Shown in pieces: positions 52,601-61,664 of a stretch of 64,000 nt of DNA; position 1 is the stretch's first letter, and each line of letters starts with the position of its first letter. A program made the translations under genes and the position numbers. The notes beneath the pieces were generated by a model, which saw only the letters and a list, made by a program, of their open reading frames with translations, was not told the DNA's origin and searched no databases. Source of the DNA: Pseudomonas viridiflava (GTDB lineage Bacteria; Pseudomonadota; Gammaproteobacteria; Pseudomonadales; Pseudomonadaceae); the NCBI RefSeq assembly GCF_900589395.1, contig NZ_UUIS01000061.1, positions 124,001-188,000 on the forward strand, given 5' to 3'.

Positions 52601-54550
52601 GAAGGCGTCGTTCTCGGCATCGCCACGCACGATGTGCACGAAGGCGTCCTGCAGCACGTCGTTGAGCTGCTGGATGTCCAGGTTCAGGCCTTCGGCGGTG
52701 AAGGCAAAGTCATGAATCCAGAACTCGCGGCCATTGACGTGGCGCAGGCGATACGGGAATTCGCCAAGCACGCGCAGGCCGAGGTTTTCCAGGATCGGCA
52801 GCACGTCCGACAGCGCCAGCGGGGTGTCGGCGTGGTACAGCTTGCAGTGCAGTTGCTGGCGGCTGCCCGACAGCGGCTGGTAGAAGCTCATCACCAACGG
52901 GTTGGTTTCCGAAAGGCTCTGCACGTGCTGCATGTCGACCACGGCCGAATGCGCGGCAAAGCGCTCGCGGTAGCCGGCCGGGAAACCCTTGGGGAAGTCT
53001 TCCAGCACGTTGGTGCCATTGGCCTCGCCAAAACTTTCGATGACCAGGCTGGCGTAATCGTCCTTCCACGAGCGGCAAGCCTGGATGACTTCGTTTTCCA
53101 GCTGCAACGGGTCGATTTCCAGGTTGATCTTGGGGTCGACACGCAGGATCAACTGCACACGGGCCAGCACTGACTCGGAGAAGAAGGTCCAGAACTCGCA
53201 GTCGCTGGCCTTGAGGCGGTCCATCAACACCTGCTGGATCTTCTGCCGCACTTCAGTGGAGTACACGTCACGCGGCACATAAGCCAGGCAATAGCAGAAG
53301 CGCCCGTACGGGTCCTTGCGCAGGAACACACGGATCTTGTTGCGCTCCTGGATCTGTACGATCGACATCACGGTGCCGAACAGGTCGTCCACCGGGGTCT
53401 GGAACAGGTCGTCGCGCGGCAGCACTTCCAGGACCTGCGCCAGCTCCTTGCCCAGGTGGGCCTTGGCGTCGAAGCCGGAGCGGCGCTCGACTTCCGCAAC
53501 CTTGCGGCGGATATAGGGAATCTGGTGCACGCTCTGGCCATACACGCTGGAGGTGTACAGGCCCATGAAACGGCATTCCTTGACCACGGTGCCTTCGGCG
53601 TCGATCAGACGGATCGAGACATAGTCGGGATAGGCCGGGCGGTGGACGCGGCTTGGCAAGGCAGCCTTGGTGAACGACAGCAGGGTCGGCTCCTGCAGGT
53701 ACTTCACCGCATAGTCTTCGATGTGCAGCTCTTCGGTGCTCAGGCCCACGCGCAGCAGCTTGGTCAGGCCCAGGAGAGACGACGGGTCGTATTCGATCTG
53801 ACCGCCATCGGCCTCACCGTGGACCTTGAATTCTTCATAGCCCAGGAAGGTGAAGTGGTTGTCGAGCAACCACTGCAGGAACACCTTGACCTCGGATTTC
53901 TCTTCGCCGTCGATGCTGTATTCACAATGGTCGATGGCGGCCAGCACATCGTTGACCCGCGCCTTCATGGCCTCGAAATCTTCGACCACCACGCGCACTT
54001 CGCCCAGCACCAGCTCCAGCTCGCGGGCCAGGACGTTCAACTCGCTGGCATTGGAGCAGCGGTCGATTTCCAGGTACATCAACGACTCTTGCTTGACGTC
54101 TGGGCCGGTGGTGCCTTTTGGCAGCAGTTCGATCAGTTCGCCCTGGGGGCCGCGGCGCACGCTCAGCACAGTGGTCTGCAGGGTGTGGATGCTGTAGCTG
54201 CGGCGGTTCAGCTCGGTGCGTACCGAGTCGACCAGAAATGGCAGATCGTGGTGCAGCACTTCGATCACGGTGTGGGTCGATTGCCAGCCGTGACGTTCGT
54301 AGTCGGGGTTGTAGGCGCGTACTTGAGGGGTTTGGTGCTCGAAGCGTTCCAGCAGCCGCCAGGCCGACAAGGTGCAGCCCGCCAGGTCGGAAAGGCGACG
54401 CTGGGTCAGTTCGTCCAGGGAAATGATGCCGAAGAATTGTTCGGCGAACAGCGCCACTTGTGGCAGTGCCTGTTCACTGATGTGCTGAGCCAGGGCCGCC
54501 TGCAGTTGATGCTGGAAGTCGGCCTTGCTGGCTGCGGTGAAGAACGCCAT
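49697..54550 (-). CDS. gdhB: NAD-dependent glutamate dehydrogenase (large type)
   Basis: This 1,617-residue enzyme has the size of the Pseudomonas GdhB/L-GDH-180 class. It deaminates glutamate to 2-oxoglutarate with NAD for catabolism. N-terminal regulatory domains are followed by the catalytic core. Recognisable strings are VPVGAKGGFVPRRLP, KGTATFSDIANGIAIDYGFW, GGSAGYDHKKMGITAKGAW and VIGIGDMAGDVFGNGLLMSD. GGAG lies 8 bases before the ATG. The class is allosteric, controlled by arginine and related amino acids in relatives. Confidence 0.97.
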   Translation of the reverse strand: MAFFTAASKADFQHQLQAALAQHISEQALPQVALFAEQFFGIISLDELTQRRLSDLAGCTLSAWRLLERFEHQTPQVRAYNPDYERHGWQSTHTVIEVLHHDLPFLVDSVRTELNRRSYSIHTLQTTVLSVRRGPQGELIELLPKGTTGPDVKQESLMYLEIDRCSNASELNVLARELELVLGEVRVVVEDFEAMKARVNDVLAAIDHCEYSIDGEEKSEVKVFLQWLLDNHFTFLGYEEFKVHGEADGGQIEYDPSSLLGLTKLLRVGLSTEELHIEDYAVKYLQEPTLLSFTKAALPSRVHRPAYPDYVSIRLIDAEGTVVKECRFMGLYTSSVYGQSVHQIPYIRRKVAEVERRSGFDAKAHLGKELAQVLEVLPRDDLFQTPVDDLFGTVMSIVQIQERNKIRVFLRKDPYGRFCYCLAYVPRDVYSTEVRQKIQQVLMDRLKASDCEFWTFFSESVLARVQLILRVDPKINLEIDPLQLENEVIQACRSWKDDYASLVIESFGEANGTNVLEDFPKGFPAGYRERFAAHSAVVDMQHVQSLSETNPLVMSFYQPLSGSRQQLHCKLYHADTPLALSDVLPILENLGLRVLGEFPYRLRHVNGREFWIHDFAFTAEGLNLDIQQLNDVLQDAFVHIVRGDAENDAFNRLVLTAGLPWRDVALLRAYARYLKQIRLGFDLGYIASTLNNHTDIARELTRLFKTRFYLARKLGADDLDDKQLRLEQAILTALDDVQVLNEDRILRRYLDLIKATLRTNFYQTDANGQSKGYFSFKFNPRLIPELPKPVPKFEIFVYSPRVEGVHLRFGNVARGGLRWSDREEDFRTEVLGLVKAQQVKNSVIVPVGAKGGFVPRRLPTTGGRDEIQAEAIACYRIFISGLLDITDNLKEGVLVPPVNVVRHDDDDPYLVVAADKGTATFSDIANGIAIDYGFWLGDAFASGGSAGYDHKKMGITAKGAWVGVQRHFRERDINVQQDSITVIGIGDMAGDVFGNGLLMSDKLKLVAAFNHLHIFIDPNPDPAASFAERQRLFDLPRSAWTDYDASLISAGGGIFPRSAKSIALSEQIKARFDIKADKLTPTELLHALLKAPVDLLWNGGIGTYVKSSEESHADVGDKANDALRVNGNELRCKVVGEGGNLGMTQLGRVEFGLHGGATNTDFIDNAGGVDCSDHEVNIKILINEVVQAGDMTQKQRNQLLESMTDDVGQLVLGNNYKQTQALSLAARRAYDRIAEYKRLMNDLELRGKLDRVIEFLPSEEQIAERVAAGHGLTRAELSVLISYSKIDLKEALLESRVPDDDYLARDMETAFPSSLAANFSVAMRNHRLKREIVSTQIANDLVNHMGITFVQRLKESTGMSAAAVAGAYVIVRDIFHLPHWFRQIEALDYKVPAEIQLALMDELMRLGRRATRWFLRSRRNELDAARDVAHFGPHIAALGLKLDGLLEGRTRTVWQERYEAYVESGVPELLARMVAGTTHLYTLLPIIEASDVTGQNAADVAKTYFAVGSALEITWYLQQISSLPVENNWQALAREAFRDDIDWQQRAITISVLQMVDGPADVEERLALWLEQHSAMVERWRAMLVELRAASGTDYAMYAVANRELLDLAMSAQANPV

Positions 54551-55053
54551 CGATGATACTCCGCTTTGCTTTTATAGAGGGAGGCTTGGAGCAGGTGTTG
54601 CGATCAGGGCATGATCGAGTGTAGGACCAAACGGGGGCGAAGCCTGCGTGATCGGCCCAGGCCCTTGTGAATATCGAGAAGTACGTCAGAAAAAAGTGAA
54701 GAACCGGGGCCGCTCGGGCGCAAACCGTTCGTCGCCTTTCAGCTTAACGACAGCGGTGCGTACAGGGCGTACAAGGCTGCGACATATTCGGTCATCGTGT
54801 GACTGCCTGGGTCTGGAGCTGTTTCGAAGTGATGGATTCAGGGGCTTGGCAGGGATTATCTGGTTAACGGGGCTGGCGTGTCCTGGTTGGCTGAGGCTTG
54901 TCTGCGGGAACGGGTCCGGCCCGAAGAGGGTCGCAACGCCTCACTGACGTACCAAGGCAACCTGCCAATACCTGCTCACCCATCCCACTGCAGCAATGTT
55001 CATCAAGGACTGGCAAAATCACCGCTTTGCCAGCCGCCCGCCAGGAAATCCCC
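54551..55053. other. Gap between gdhB and the 119-residue gene
   Basis: About 500 bases contain no ORF I can support. Short frames here have no Shine-Dalgarno or family pattern. The gdhB promoter should lie near 54,560-54,700 on the minus strand. No repeat or RNA structure stood out. Confidence 0.5.
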
Positions 55054-55413
55054 ATGCTTATCAATACCCCCTGCCTGATCGCCAACCCGTGCGACGACGA
55101 ATACGACGACATGGCCCTGCTTTGCTGCCATGGCGAAGACGGTGATCTGTTCTCGCTCAGCCGCTTTCCCGACGAAGACCAAATCGAAATCAGCCTGGGC
55201 GACGACAAGACCCTGGCCGTCACGAACCTGAAAGTTACCTTCGACGCCGAGCGCCTGCTGGTCGAGCTGGACGCCGGCGACGCGGCAAAACTCGGTGGCG
55301 ACCAACAGTACGAGATCCGCCACGCCAGCGATGCCCAGGACCTGCAGGAAGCCGACCAGACCCTGCGCATCATTCTTGCCAATGTCGGTATATATGTCAG
55401 TCAGATCGCCTGA
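55054..55413 (+). CDS. Conserved small protein, unknown (119 aa)
   Basis: The start ATG 55054 (MLINTPCLIANPCDDEYDDM) has AGGA 9 bases upstream. A longer frame would begin at 54898 but lacks support. The protein is acidic, with an alternating beta pattern DQIEISLGDDKTLAVTNLKV and no signal or metal-site motif. No function is known to me. Confidence 0.72.
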   Translation: MLINTPCLIANPCDDEYDDMALLCCHGEDGDLFSLSRFPDEDQIEISLGDDKTLAVTNLKVTFDAERLLVELDAGDAAKLGGDQQYEIRHASDAQDLQEADQTLRIILANVGIYVSQIA

Positions 55414-55455
55414 GGCTTGGGAGTAAAGTCAGCCGTCTTCTTTCTGGAGCCTGCC

Positions 55456-56214
55456 ATGACTGCCCCCCGCTTCGACGCCCATTGCCATATCTTCAACCCG
55501 AGGTTCCGGCTCAAGACCCACCTTGAGTCGCCCCCGGCCCCCTTCACCATCCAGGACTACCGCGACTGCGTCGTGCCGCTGGGCTTCAGCGCTGGCGTCG
55601 TGGTTTCCAGCGCCCTGCAAGGCTGCCAGCAAGGTCACCTGCTGGACGCGTTGCGCTGGCTGGGGCCGGGCTTCGTGGGCGTGACCCAGGTGTCGCCGAT
55701 GATCACCCAGGCCGAACTCGACACCCTCAACGGCTTCGGCATCCGTGGCCTGCGCCTGACCCTGCGCCGGGGCGGCACCATGCTGCCTGACCAGGTCCTG
55801 ACCCTGGCCCGGCGCGTGCACGGCCATTCCGGCTGGCACACTGAACTGGCGGTCGATGCCCGCGAACTGGCCGAGCTGGAAGAAACCCTGCTGCAACTGC
55901 CGGCCCTGAGCCTGGATCACCGGGCATTGAGCCGGCCGGCGCTGCCGACCCTGCTGCGCCTGGTCGAGCACGGTGTCCACCTGAAAGTCTGCGCACCGGG
56001 GCGTTTCAGCCCGGGTCTGGCGTCGATTCTCAGGGACCTGCACGAGGCCAACCCCAACGCGCTGATGTTCGGCAGCGGAGCGCCCCTGATTCCCGGGCAA
56101 CGCGGCATCACCAAGCGCGACATAGACACCCTCTACGACATTCTGGGCGATGCCGCCGCGCAACGCGTGCTATGGCACAACGCCTTCAGCTTCTACCGCC
56201 TGCAGACCTCATGA
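55456..56214 (+). CDS. Amidohydrolase-2 family TIM-barrel hydrolase
   Basis: The protein has 252 residues from ATG 55456 with GGAG upstream. FDAHCHIFNP gives the HxH metal site. LSLDHRALSRP and LMFGSGAPLIPGQR are the later His/Gly positions of the amidohydrolase-2 fold. The usual ending FGSD reads as GSG here (no Asp), so catalytic competence is uncertain. It probably acts on a cyclic or carboxylic intermediate. Confidence 0.8.
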   Translation: MTAPRFDAHCHIFNPRFRLKTHLESPPAPFTIQDYRDCVVPLGFSAGVVVSSALQGCQQGHLLDALRWLGPGFVGVTQVSPMITQAELDTLNGFGIRGLRLTLRRGGTMLPDQVLTLARRVHGHSGWHTELAVDARELAELEETLLQLPALSLDHRALSRPALPTLLRLVEHGVHLKVCAPGRFSPGLASILRDLHEANPNALMFGSGAPLIPGQRGITKRDIDTLYDILGDAAAQRVLWHNAFSFYRLQTS

Positions 56215-56459
56215 CCGGCCTTGCCCGGCCAGGACCGGGCCTGCCCCCCTTGAGGCCATAAAAAACCCCCACCGCCATTAGTCGTTACCCCCCCGGATGC
56301 ATTAAAGTATCGCCCCCGGTCCAGGGTCTGAACGAAGGTCGGCGACAATGCCCACCCCTCGGCGCGACGATTGCCCGTGCCTGCGCAGTGCCAGGCTCGC
56401 CATCGCTCCCCTGACCGTTATCCGACATAACGGCACACGCCTGCCAGGAACCATCACCG

Positions 56460-57419
<960 letters not shown>

Positions 57420-57423
57420 CGCC

Positions 57424-58368
57424 ATGCAAACCGAGCTGATTGCACCGCCCGGTATCCGGGTCAGCCTGCGTGAGCTGATCGACATGCGCCATCGCGTGCG
57501 CGAAGTGCAGCTGTTTTCCACCCCCACCCGGCGCAGCCCGCTGATGGGCCTGCACCACTCCAAGCTGCGCGGACGCGGGGTGGATTTCGATCAGGTGCGC
57601 GTGTACCAGGCCGGCGACGACGTGCGCAACATCGACTGGCGCGTCACCGCCCGCACCCAGGAGCCGCACACCAAGCTGTTTCATGAGGAGCGCGAACGCC
57701 CCATTTTCCTGCTGGTCGAGCAGAGCCGCCGGCTGTTCTTCGGTTCGGGGCTGACGTTCAAGTCGGTGCTGGCCGCCCAGGCCGCTGCGCTACTGGGCTG
57801 GGCGGCGCTGGAACATAACGACCGGGTCGGCGGGCTGGTGTTCGGCGACCGCGAGCACTACGAGATCAAGCCACGACGCAGCAAGCAGAGCCTGTTGCAA
57901 TTGCTCAACCGGCTGGTGCGCGTGAACCAGTCGCTGCACACCGAAATCGCCGCCGACCGCGATGCCTTTGGCACCGCCCTGCGCCGGGCCCGTGAAGTGC
58001 TGCGCCCTGGCAGCCTGGTGATTGTCTTGTGTGACGAACGGGCGCTGAGCGATGCCGCCGAGCAGCAACTGAGCCTGTTGTCGCGCCATTGCGACCTGTT
58101 GCTGTTGCCATTGTCCGACCCGCTGGACCGCGCCCTGCCCGCCGCCGGCCTGCTACGCTTTGCCGAGCGCGGCGCCAGCCTCGAACTGGACACGCTCGAT
58201 GCCGAGCTGCGCAAGAACTACCGCGCCCAGGGCGAGGAACGGTGCGCGCGCTGGGAGCGGCTGGCCAAGAAGCTGCGCGTGCTGTTGATGCCCTTGAGCA
58301 CCCAGACCGGGCTGGTCGAACAACTGCAGCAGTTCCTCAACCCTCAGCGTGCGGGCAAACAACCATGA
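57424..58368 (+). CDS. DUF58-domain protein
   Basis: The protein has 314 residues starting MQTELIAPPGIRVSLRELID 4 bases after the moxR stop. The DUF58 motif GVDFDQVRVYQAGDDVRNID then WRVTARTQEP is clear. It is VWA-like in fold and a partner of MoxR. It overlaps the DUF4381 gene by 4 bases. Confidence 0.95.
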   Translation: MQTELIAPPGIRVSLRELIDMRHRVREVQLFSTPTRRSPLMGLHHSKLRGRGVDFDQVRVYQAGDDVRNIDWRVTARTQEPHTKLFHEERERPIFLLVEQSRRLFFGSGLTFKSVLAAQAAALLGWAALEHNDRVGGLVFGDREHYEIKPRRSKQSLLQLLNRLVRVNQSLHTEIAADRDAFGTALRRAREVLRPGSLVIVLCDERALSDAAEQQLSLLSRHCDLLLLPLSDPLDRALPAAGLLRFAERGASLELDTLDAELRKNYRAQGEERCARWERLAKKLRVLLMPLSTQTGLVEQLQQFLNPQRAGKQP

Positions 58369-58859
58369 ACCCGCTGGAACAACTGCAACCGCTGATCGCC
58401 CCGGCGCCTATCGGTGGCTGGCCGCCGGCGCCGGGCTGGTGGCTGCTGGCCGCGCTGCTGCCCCTGGCAGGCCTGGGCCTGTGGCGACTGCACCGCATGC
58501 TGCGCGCCAAGGCGCCGCTGTCGCGCGCCGAACAGCCGCTGGACCCGCTGCGGGTGGCGGCCCTGGCCGAACTGGCCAGCCTGCCCAAACCCTACGACGG
58601 CGCACCGGCCGGTGCCTGGCTGCAACACATCAACGGCCTGCTCAAGCGCTTGTGCCGCAACCAGTACCCCTACAGCCAGAGCCACACCCTCAACGGGCGC
58701 AAATGGCTGGCGTTTCTCGACAACCGCTGCCCCGCCGCCGGCCTGACGCGCTGGATGGTGCTGGTCGAAGGCGCCTACAAGCCCGAATGCAAGCTCGACG
58801 ACAAGGCCATCAGTGGCCTGACCCAGGCCGTCGACACCTGGATCCGCAAGCATGTTTGA
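58365..58859 (+). CDS. DUF4381-domain membrane protein
   Basis: The protein has 164 residues. One membrane segment PGWWLLAALLPLAGLGLWRL is near the N terminus, followed by a cytoplasmic helical domain with KRLCRNQYPYSQSHTLNGRK. DUF4381 proteins are standard members of Bat operons. Four-base overlap upstream and 8-base overlap downstream. Confidence 0.92.
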   Translation: MNPLEQLQPLIAPAPIGGWPPAPGWWLLAALLPLAGLGLWRLHRMLRAKAPLSRAEQPLDPLRVAALAELASLPKPYDGAPAGAWLQHINGLLKRLCRNQYPYSQSHTLNGRKWLAFLDNRCPAAGLTRWMVLVEGAYKPECKLDDKAISGLTQAVDTWIRKHV

Positions 58860-59928
58860 ATTCGCCTGGCCCTGGATCCTTGCCCTGTTGCCGCTGCCCT
58901 GGATCATGCGCTGGCTGTTGCCGGTGGCCGACAACGGTGAGGCGGCGCTCAAGATCAGCTTTCTCAATGAACTCGAAGGCCTGAGCGGTCGGCGCGCCAA
59001 GGCCAACCTGCCGGTCTGGCGTCAGGCCGGGCCGCTGCTGTTGATCTGGTTGCTGTTGCTGGCTGCCGCCGCTCGTCCGCAGTGGCTGGGCGACCCGTTG
59101 CCGATCGCCGCCAGTGGGCGTGACCTGCTGGTGGCGGTGGACGTTTCAGGCTCGATGGATTACCCGGACATGCAGTGGCAGGACGAAGACGTCTCCCGCC
59201 TGACGCTGGTGCAGAAACTGCTGGGCGATTTTCTGGAGCGTCGTGAGGGCGACCGGGTCGGCCTGATCCTGTTCGGCAGCCAGGCGTTCGTGCAGGCTCC
59301 ACTGACTTTCGACCGCCATACGGTGCGCGTCTGGCTCGAAGAGGCACGCATCGGCATCGCCGGCAAGAACACCGCCATCGGCGACGCCATCGGCCTGGGC
59401 CTCAAACGCCTGCGCCAGCGTCCGGCCGAAAGCCGGGTCCTGGTGCTGGTCACCGATGGCGCCAACAACGGCGGACAGATCGACCCGGTGACCGCCGCCC
59501 GGCTGGCCGCCGAAGCGGGCGTGCGTATCTACACCATCGGCATTGGCGCCGACCCCGACAGCACCGGCGTGCAAAGCCTGCTGGGACTCAACCCGAGCCT
59601 GGACCTGGACGAACCCACGCTCAAGCGCATCGCCCAGCTCACCGGGGGTCAGTACTTCCGGGCCCGCGACGGCGACCAGTTGCAGCATATCCGTACCACC
59701 CTCGACGCCCTGGAGCCGGTCGCTCAACAGCCGACCCAAGCCCGTCCGGCCCACGCCCTTTACCCTTGGCCACTGGCCCTGGCCTTATGGCTGAGCATGC
59801 TCTGGGTGATGGTCGAGCTGTGGCCTGACAACGCGTTGCAACGCCTGCACACCTGGCTGCGCCAGGCACTGGCGGCACGGCTGCAACGCTGGCGCCAGCG
59901 CCTCAGACAGCTACGGAGCCCGAAATGA
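58852..59928 (+). CDS. BatA-like VWA membrane protein
   Basis: The protein has 358 residues, with membrane segments at the N terminus and near 59-75 and 300-320. The VWA domain has an intact MIDAS: DVSGSMDYPD (D97, S99, S101), TDGANN and GKNTAIGDAIG. It is the metal-binding partner for MoxR in aerotolerance operons. Coupled both sides by overlaps. Confidence 0.95.
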   Translation: MFEFAWPWILALLPLPWIMRWLLPVADNGEAALKISFLNELEGLSGRRAKANLPVWRQAGPLLLIWLLLLAAAARPQWLGDPLPIAASGRDLLVAVDVSGSMDYPDMQWQDEDVSRLTLVQKLLGDFLERREGDRVGLILFGSQAFVQAPLTFDRHTVRVWLEEARIGIAGKNTAIGDAIGLGLKRLRQRPAESRVLVLVTDGANNGGQIDPVTAARLAAEAGVRIYTIGIGADPDSTGVQSLLGLNPSLDLDEPTLKRIAQLTGGQYFRARDGDQLQHIRTTLDALEPVAQQPTQARPAHALYPWPLALALWLSMLWVMVELWPDNALQRLHTWLRQALAARLQRWRQRLRQLRSPK

Positions 59929-61664
59929 CCAGCCTCTGGCCGTACTGGCTGCGCCCCGCCTGGCTGCTGGCCGTCCCGCTGTTGCTGTGGCTGTTGTACA
60001 AGCTCTGGCACCGGCAGAAACGGGCCGGTCGCTGGCAGATGATTCTGCCGCCGGCCTTTCATCATGTGTTGCTCGGCGGCGGTGATGGCCGCGACAGCAA
60101 GACCCACTGGATCGTGCTCGGCATCGCCTGGCTGCTGGCCGTACTGGCGCTGGTCGGCCCCAGCTGGCAACGCCTGGAGCAATTTGGCCAGAAACCCATC
60201 GACCCGCTGGTGGTGGTGCTGGAACTGACCCCGCAGATGCTTGCCAGCGACACCCCGCCCAATCGCCTGGAACTGGCCAAGCGCAAGCTGCGCGACCTGC
60301 TGGCGACCCGCAACGATGCCCAGACAGCCATCGTGGTCTATGCCGGCAGCGCCCACACGCTGGTGCCGCTGTCCGATGACCTGGCCACCAGCCACAACCT
60401 GCTGGAAACCATCAAGCCGTCGATTATGCCGCTGGCCGGCCAGCGCGCCGACCTGGCCATCGGCAAGGCCATGGCCCTGCTGCATCAGGCCGATGTCGGC
60501 CAGGGCCGCATTCTGCTGATCGGCACCTCGCTCAGCGAACAGGAGCGCCAGGGCATTCATGGCGCCCTGGCCGGGCAAGGCACACCGCTGCTGATCCTGG
60601 GCATGGGCAGCCGCGACGGTGCACCGGTCAGCCTGGACAACGGTGGCCTGCTTCGCGACGACAACGGCGCCATCGTCCTGTCACGCCTGGACAGCGCCAG
60701 CCTTGACGACCTGGCCACCTCGCTGGGCGGGCATTACCAGCAGGCCCGCGCCGACCTGCTGGACCTGCAAGGCCTGGGCCTGCTCGACAGCCCGCAGCGC
60801 GTACTCGACGACGGCCGTCGTCTACGGCTGAACACCTGGGCCGACCAGGGCCACTGGCTGTTGCTGCCGCTGCTGTTGCTGGCCGCCTGCGCCATGCGCC
60901 GGGGCTGGCTGTTCGGCCTGGCCTTTTTATGCGTGCTGCCGCGCGAGAGCCTGGCGTTCGACTGGCAGGACCTGTGGCTGCGCCCTGACCAGCAAGGCAT
61001 GCGTCTGCTGGAGCAGCAGCGCCCGGCCGAGGCCGCACAACGCTTCGACAACCGGCAATGGCAAGGCATGGCGCTGTTCGCTGCCGGTGACTACGCCGGC
61101 GCCGCCCAACGCTTCGGCACCGGCGACAGCGCCGTCGATCATTACAACCGCGGCACCGCCCTGGCCCTGAACGGTGAGCTGGACGGCGCCCTGGATGCGT
61201 TCGACCAGGCACTGGAGCGTCAGCCGGACTTTCCGGCGGCGCAGATCAACCGGTTGCTGGTGCAACAGGCCCGCGACCAGGCGCAACCGGCCGACGAGCC
61301 ACCGGCGGATGAACCTGCCCAGGACCAGGAGCCGCCCCCTCACGCCGACGCGGCCGCCCAGGATGCCCAGGATGCCCAGGCGGCCGACGGCCAGAGCGAG
61401 GCACAACCGGCCGAGCAGGCCGATACTCCGAGCACGCCCACCGACAGCCAAAGCCGCCGTGAAAGCGAGGCCGTGACCGGCCAGCCGATCTCCGACGACG
61501 CCGACAACACCACGCGCCCGCCGTTGCAAACCGGCGACACGCCCATCGACGGCGAGCGGCGCCAGGCCCTGGAGCACTGGCTGCGGCAGATCCCGGACGA
61601 TCCCGGCGAATTGCTGCGGCGCAAGTTCCGCTACGAACAGCAGCATCAGGAAACCACCCCATGA
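59925..61664 (+). CDS. BatB/BatC-like VWA plus TPR protein
   Basis: The protein has 579 residues. It has two N-terminal membrane helices, a VWA domain (about 85-260), a third helix (LLLPLLLLAACAMRRGWLFG), then TPR-type repeats (ALNGELDGALDAFDQALERQ) and a long Pro/Ala/Asp/Gln tail. The MIDAS position reads VLELTPQM, so the DxSxS motif is lost. It represents fusion of BatB and BatC, common in gamma-proteobacteria. Confidence 0.93.
   Translation: MTSLWPYWLRPAWLLAVPLLLWLLYKLWHRQKRAGRWQMILPPAFHHVLLGGGDGRDSKTHWIVLGIAWLLAVLALVGPSWQRLEQFGQKPIDPLVVVLELTPQMLASDTPPNRLELAKRKLRDLLATRNDAQTAIVVYAGSAHTLVPLSDDLATSHNLLETIKPSIMPLAGQRADLAIGKAMALLHQADVGQGRILLIGTSLSEQERQGIHGALAGQGTPLLILGMGSRDGAPVSLDNGGLLRDDNGAIVLSRLDSASLDDLATSLGGHYQQARADLLDLQGLGLLDSPQRVLDDGRRLRLNTWADQGHWLLLPLLLLAACAMRRGWLFGLAFLCVLPRESLAFDWQDLWLRPDQQGMRLLEQQRPAEAAQRFDNRQWQGMALFAAGDYAGAAQRFGTGDSAVDHYNRGTALALNGELDGALDAFDQALERQPDFPAAQINRLLVQQARDQAQPADEPPADEPAQDQEPPPHADAAAQDAQDAQAADGQSEAQPAEQADTPSTPTDSQSRRESEAVTGQPISDDADNTTRPPLQTGDTPIDGERRQALEHWLRQIPDDPGELLRRKFRYEQQHQETTP

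Noticed and set aside
49832..53173. 1,113-codon rightward ORF antisense to gdhB
   Set aside because: It lies wholly inside gdhB. Codon bias of the real gene keeps the opposite frame open. The sequence is Gln/His/Val-rich with no domains.
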